DNA of 64,000 nucleotides, from assembly GCF_963378075.1 (NCBI RefSeq), contig NZ_OY726394.1, positions 3,534,001 to 3,598,000 on the forward strand, given 5' to 3'. Made by a program: the position numbers and the translations under genes. The stretch comes from Mycolicibacter sp. MU0083. GTDB lineage: Bacteria; Actinomycetota; Actinomycetes; Mycobacteriales; Mycobacteriaceae. Below the pieces are notes generated by a model, which made no database searches, was not told the DNA's origin, and was given only the letters and a program-made list of their open reading frames with translations. Shown here piece after piece: positions 62,084 through 64,000 of the stretch (the stretch's first letter is position 1; every line of letters starts with the position of its first letter).

Positions 62084-62524
62084 TCAGAACAGATCGTAGG
62101 ATTCGCGCGCGATGGTGAATCCGTGGCCGTCGCGGTTGTCGCAGCGGATGCCGGTGGTCTCGCTGGTGCAGCGGTAAGCGGTGGAACTCTCCCGCTCGCC
62201 GTAGTCGAGGATGCGCGCGTCACCACCGAACGTGGTGTCTCCCCCGCAGACGAACGTGGGTTTGCCCGTCGCCTCAAGGACAATCCCCTGCCCGTATCCG
62301 GTCTCGCTCGGGCAGTCGGCCGGACGTGGGGGCGGCGTCCAGTCACGCTCCTGGATGTCGCACCGAACCCAGTCCGCATCGGCCAAACAGGCGATGTTGC
62401 CACTCGGCGATTCGAAGAAGTGCATGTCCGGTTGCGCCCGGGCTCCCGGCGTACCGCTGATGGCTGCAGAGATCAGCGCCACTGCCGCCGTCGCCGTCGC
62501 CGCTGCACGAAAGGATCCGGTCAT
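62084..62524 (-). CDS. Secreted DUF6636-like protein, copy 2
   Basis: The protein has 146 residues from the ATG at 62524. The signal peptide is TGSFRAAATATAAVALISAA up to ARAQ. The mature part parallels copy 1: HFFESPSGNIACLADADWVR, RCDIQERDWTPPPRPADC, FVCGGDTTFGGDARILDYG and IRCDNRDGHGF, with the same six cysteines. The two copies are close paralogues that lie on the same strand 327 bp apart, so a local duplication is likely. Function is unknown. Confidence 0.83.
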   Translation of the reverse strand: MTGSFRAAATATAAVALISAAISGTPGARAQPDMHFFESPSGNIACLADADWVRCDIQERDWTPPPRPADCPSETGYGQGIVLEATGKPTFVCGGDTTFGGDARILDYGERESSTAYRCTSETTGIRCDNRDGHGFTIARESYDLF

Positions 62525-62603
62525 GCCGAAAAAGTAGACCATCTGCGACTATTCTGCACTGCTTCGGGATTTTTCATGCCGCAGCAGTCCTCGGTGGCGC
62601 TCC

Positions 62604-63053
62604 CTAAAAGGGCGGTTCGTCGGGCAATTCGGAAACCGTCAGCGGCGGCGGTTGCCAGTCCGGCGGCAACTCCTCCGGCTCGTACGGATCGTTGATCCAG
62701 CGGCAGTATGGGCTGGTACTGGGCCCGCCCTTGAGCAGGAACAGCTTGGCGCGCATTCCGTTTCGCCATCTTCGATCGGCGATCTCACCGCGCCGCGCTT
62801 CGTAGAGGTAGTTGTCGGCAACCCGTTTCGGATTATCACGCCGAATCCGAGAGACTTGGGCAGCCCGTTGGCGGGCGCGGCTCTGGCAGCGCTGCGGCAG
62901 CGGGCGCTGCTCGGTCACGCTCAATCCGTCTGCGAGTTCGGGGATCACCTCCAGACAACCGGGCTTCGTGGTGAACGTCGCCCCGGACGGACTGGTCCAG
63001 ATGACCGTGCCGTCGGCCAACTGCCGATCGGCCCAGCCGCCAAAGGTCTTCAT
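62604..63053 (-). pseudogene. Remnant of a 13E12-repeat (DUF222/HNH) protein
   Basis: The 149-residue frame begins [20 protein letters not shown] and [20 protein letters not shown]. The words DGTVxWTSPSGxTxTTKPG are typical of the C-terminal end of mycobacterial 13E12-repeat proteins, which are normally about 400-500 residues with a DUF222 domain and an HNH nuclease motif. Neither is present here, so the gene looks cut down to its tail. An unusual end ([20 protein letters not shown], then [20 protein letters not shown]) follows. It could instead be a complete small protein. Confidence 0.55.
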
Positions 63054-63105
63054 GCGGTGATGTCAGCAGACACGTCGAAGAACATTCATCGAAGGAGTCG
63101 CCACC

Positions 63106-63468
63106 ATGCCCACCACATCCACCAACACGCGATCAGAGAACCTGTCGGACCCCAGTGCCACGCTGCCCGACATGACCACCACACACGACATTGCCGCCCC
63201 AGCCGACGCCACCAAAACCAACGACTGGGAACTCCACTACGACGACGACCAGAAAGTGCGCATCTTCGACGGCACCAACCACAGCACGGAGCTGGGAAGG
63301 TTTCTGCTCGCGGGCTACCAGCGCGCAGACGGGACCATCCGCGAACGCTGGATCGAAGCCGCTGTCTATGACCGCGGAGGCATGACAGCAGATGAGGCAC
63401 GACAGGTAGCCGCGACCCTGCTCACCGCCGCCGACGAACTCGACGCACTCACCGAGGCGGTGAAGTGA
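63106..63468 (+). CDS. Small acidic protein, first of four overlapping genes
   Basis: The protein has 120 residues. AAGGAG lies 8 nt before the ATG. After a Thr/Ser-rich start (PTTSTNTRSENLSDPSATLP) the folded part reads NDWELHYDDDQKVRIFDGTN, RFLLAGYQRADGTIRERWIE and ADEARQVAATLLTAADELDA. No family is recognised. Its stop overlaps the next start by one base. The set resembles small accessory genes near mobile or defence loci, but nothing proves that. Confidence 0.65.
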   Translation: MPTTSTNTRSENLSDPSATLPDMTTTHDIAAPADATKTNDWELHYDDDQKVRIFDGTNHSTELGRFLLAGYQRADGTIRERWIEAAVYDRGGMTADEARQVAATLLTAADELDALTEAVK

Positions 63469-63728
63469 TGACTACCGCAACAGTGCCACCGTTGCCCGCG
63501 CACGCCACCACGACTGGCTTCGATGACGACGGCATTCGGCTCCTTAAAGCCGATCTTGGCTGCGGCGTCGTTCTCTGGGCACAACAATCCCAAGACGGCC
63601 AAGTCACCGACATCGCCGCAATGATCGACGCCCCGAACGATTGGGGCCACACCGCGGACCAACTCCGTGCCCTGATTCCCACATTGGAGCGCGCCGTCGA
63701 CCTCGCCGAGAAGTGGGAGGGAAAATGA
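63468..63728 (+). CDS. Small protein, second of four overlapping genes
   Basis: The protein has 86 residues, starting TTATVPPLPAHATTTGFDDD, with DGIRLLKADLGCGVVLWAQQ and DWGHTADQLRALIPTLERAV. It starts in a TGATG overlap with the gene before and ends in an ATGA overlap with the next. Its LGCGVVLWAQQSQDG strand and following helix resemble in outline the gene before, so the two may be distant paralogues. Function is unknown. Confidence 0.6.
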   Translation: MTTATVPPLPAHATTTGFDDDGIRLLKADLGCGVVLWAQQSQDGQVTDIAAMIDAPNDWGHTADQLRALIPTLERAVDLAEKWEGK

Positions 63729-63919
63729 CCGCTATCAGATCCACGATTGAGGAAAGTCAGCTCCGCGCTCGTATCGGACAGGCCGCGGCAGAATTACCCG
63801 GCGAATCCTGGTCGACTGACGAGTTGCGAGGCCTGGCCGACTTCCTTGAGGCGGTTGCCGCGAACAGGCGGCGGGAAGATCGGCACGGAAACGTGGTCTG
63901 GTTGGCCGACCGACGATGA
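63725..63919 (+). CDS. Small protein, third of four overlapping genes
   Basis: The protein has 64 residues: TAIRSTIEESQLRARIGQAA, then WSTDELRGLADFLEAVAANR and a basic end HGNVVWLADRR. It is likely helical. The ATG at 63725 overlaps the upstream stop (ATGA), and its own stop overlaps the next start in the same way. Function is unknown. Confidence 0.55.
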   Translation: MTAIRSTIEESQLRARIGQAAAELPGESWSTDELRGLADFLEAVAANRRREDRHGNVVWLADRR

Positions 63920-64000
63920 GACCTGTCATTACTGCCGCCCTTATCGTCTTGGGCGTTGTGTCCACTGCACCGGCCCACGCGGACCCGGCCAGTAACGCGG
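63916..64000 (+). CDS. Secreted protein, N-terminal part only
   Basis: From the ATG at 63916 the frame codes RPVITAALIVLGVVSTAPAH followed by ADPASNA and leaves the window. The basic start, hydrophobic core and AHA-DP cleavage site are those of a Sec signal peptide. It overlaps the preceding small gene by ATGA, so a fourth member of the set is exported. The rest is not visible. Confidence 0.6.
   Translation, partial: MRPVITAALIVLGVVSTAPAHADPASNA

Overview
The window is high-GC mycobacterial chromosome. The main evidence is a complete mce4-type cholesterol import locus, a PhoP almost identical to the Mycobacterium tuberculosis (Mtb) protein as I remember it, sterol 14-alpha-demethylase (CYP51), a giant PGRS-type glycine-rich protein, trehalose-phosphate synthase and many GTG/TTG starts with overlapping ATGA/TGATG junctions. 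A PGRS protein with a signal peptide instead of a PE domain, and a lasso-peptide cluster, point to a non-tuberculous species. The species cannot be fixed from this sequence. All Mtb locus comparisons are from memory, not from a search.

Left part (1-31.7 kb). An edge gene fragment and a TetR regulator are followed by the proton-translocating transhydrogenase pntAB, a second TetR regulator facing an exported esterase, a small membrane protein with purD, and an 8.4-kb PGRS gene with five 831-bp internal repeats. Then comes an oxidoreductase and P450 region whose order resembles Mtb Rv0757-Rv0775: SDR, carboxymuconolactone decarboxylase, 3-hydroxyisobutyrate dehydrogenase-like protein, SDR and aldA on the minus strand. 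Divergent from these are a TetR regulator, cyp123, SDR, cyp51, ferredoxin and an NTF2-like protein. Three genes (DapB-fold dehydrogenase, SDR, P450) precede adhB, then a YceI protein and a HIT protein.

Middle (31.7-37.7 kb). The phoPR two-component system has a PhoP-box-like repeat upstream. Divergent from it is a protein built on ten exact 10-residue repeats. tRNA-Thr(UGU) follows, then a minus-strand set of alpha/beta hydrolase, SDR and enoyl-CoA hydratase.

Right-centre (37.7-56.2 kb). The order resembles Mtb Rv3489-Rv3506: a small acidic protein, otsA, a secreted protein, mam4B, mam4A, mce4F to mce4A, yrbE4B, yrbE4A, hsd4A, fdxD, then divergently fadE26, fadE27 and fadD17. Three sequences matching or nearly matching the KstR operator lie in the two control regions. 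Together these genes would import cholesterol and start degrading its side chain.

Right end (56.2-64 kb). Directly after fadD17 lies a lasso-peptide (RiPP) cluster: a fused RRE-peptidase, a macrolactam synthetase, a 56-residue precursor with a predicted Gly1-Asp8 ring, and a convergent ABC exporter. It is followed by an orphan gene, two DUF6636-like secreted paralogues, a remnant of a 13E12-repeat protein, and four small overlapping genes running off the window. The lasso cluster is the strongest candidate for an undescribed system.
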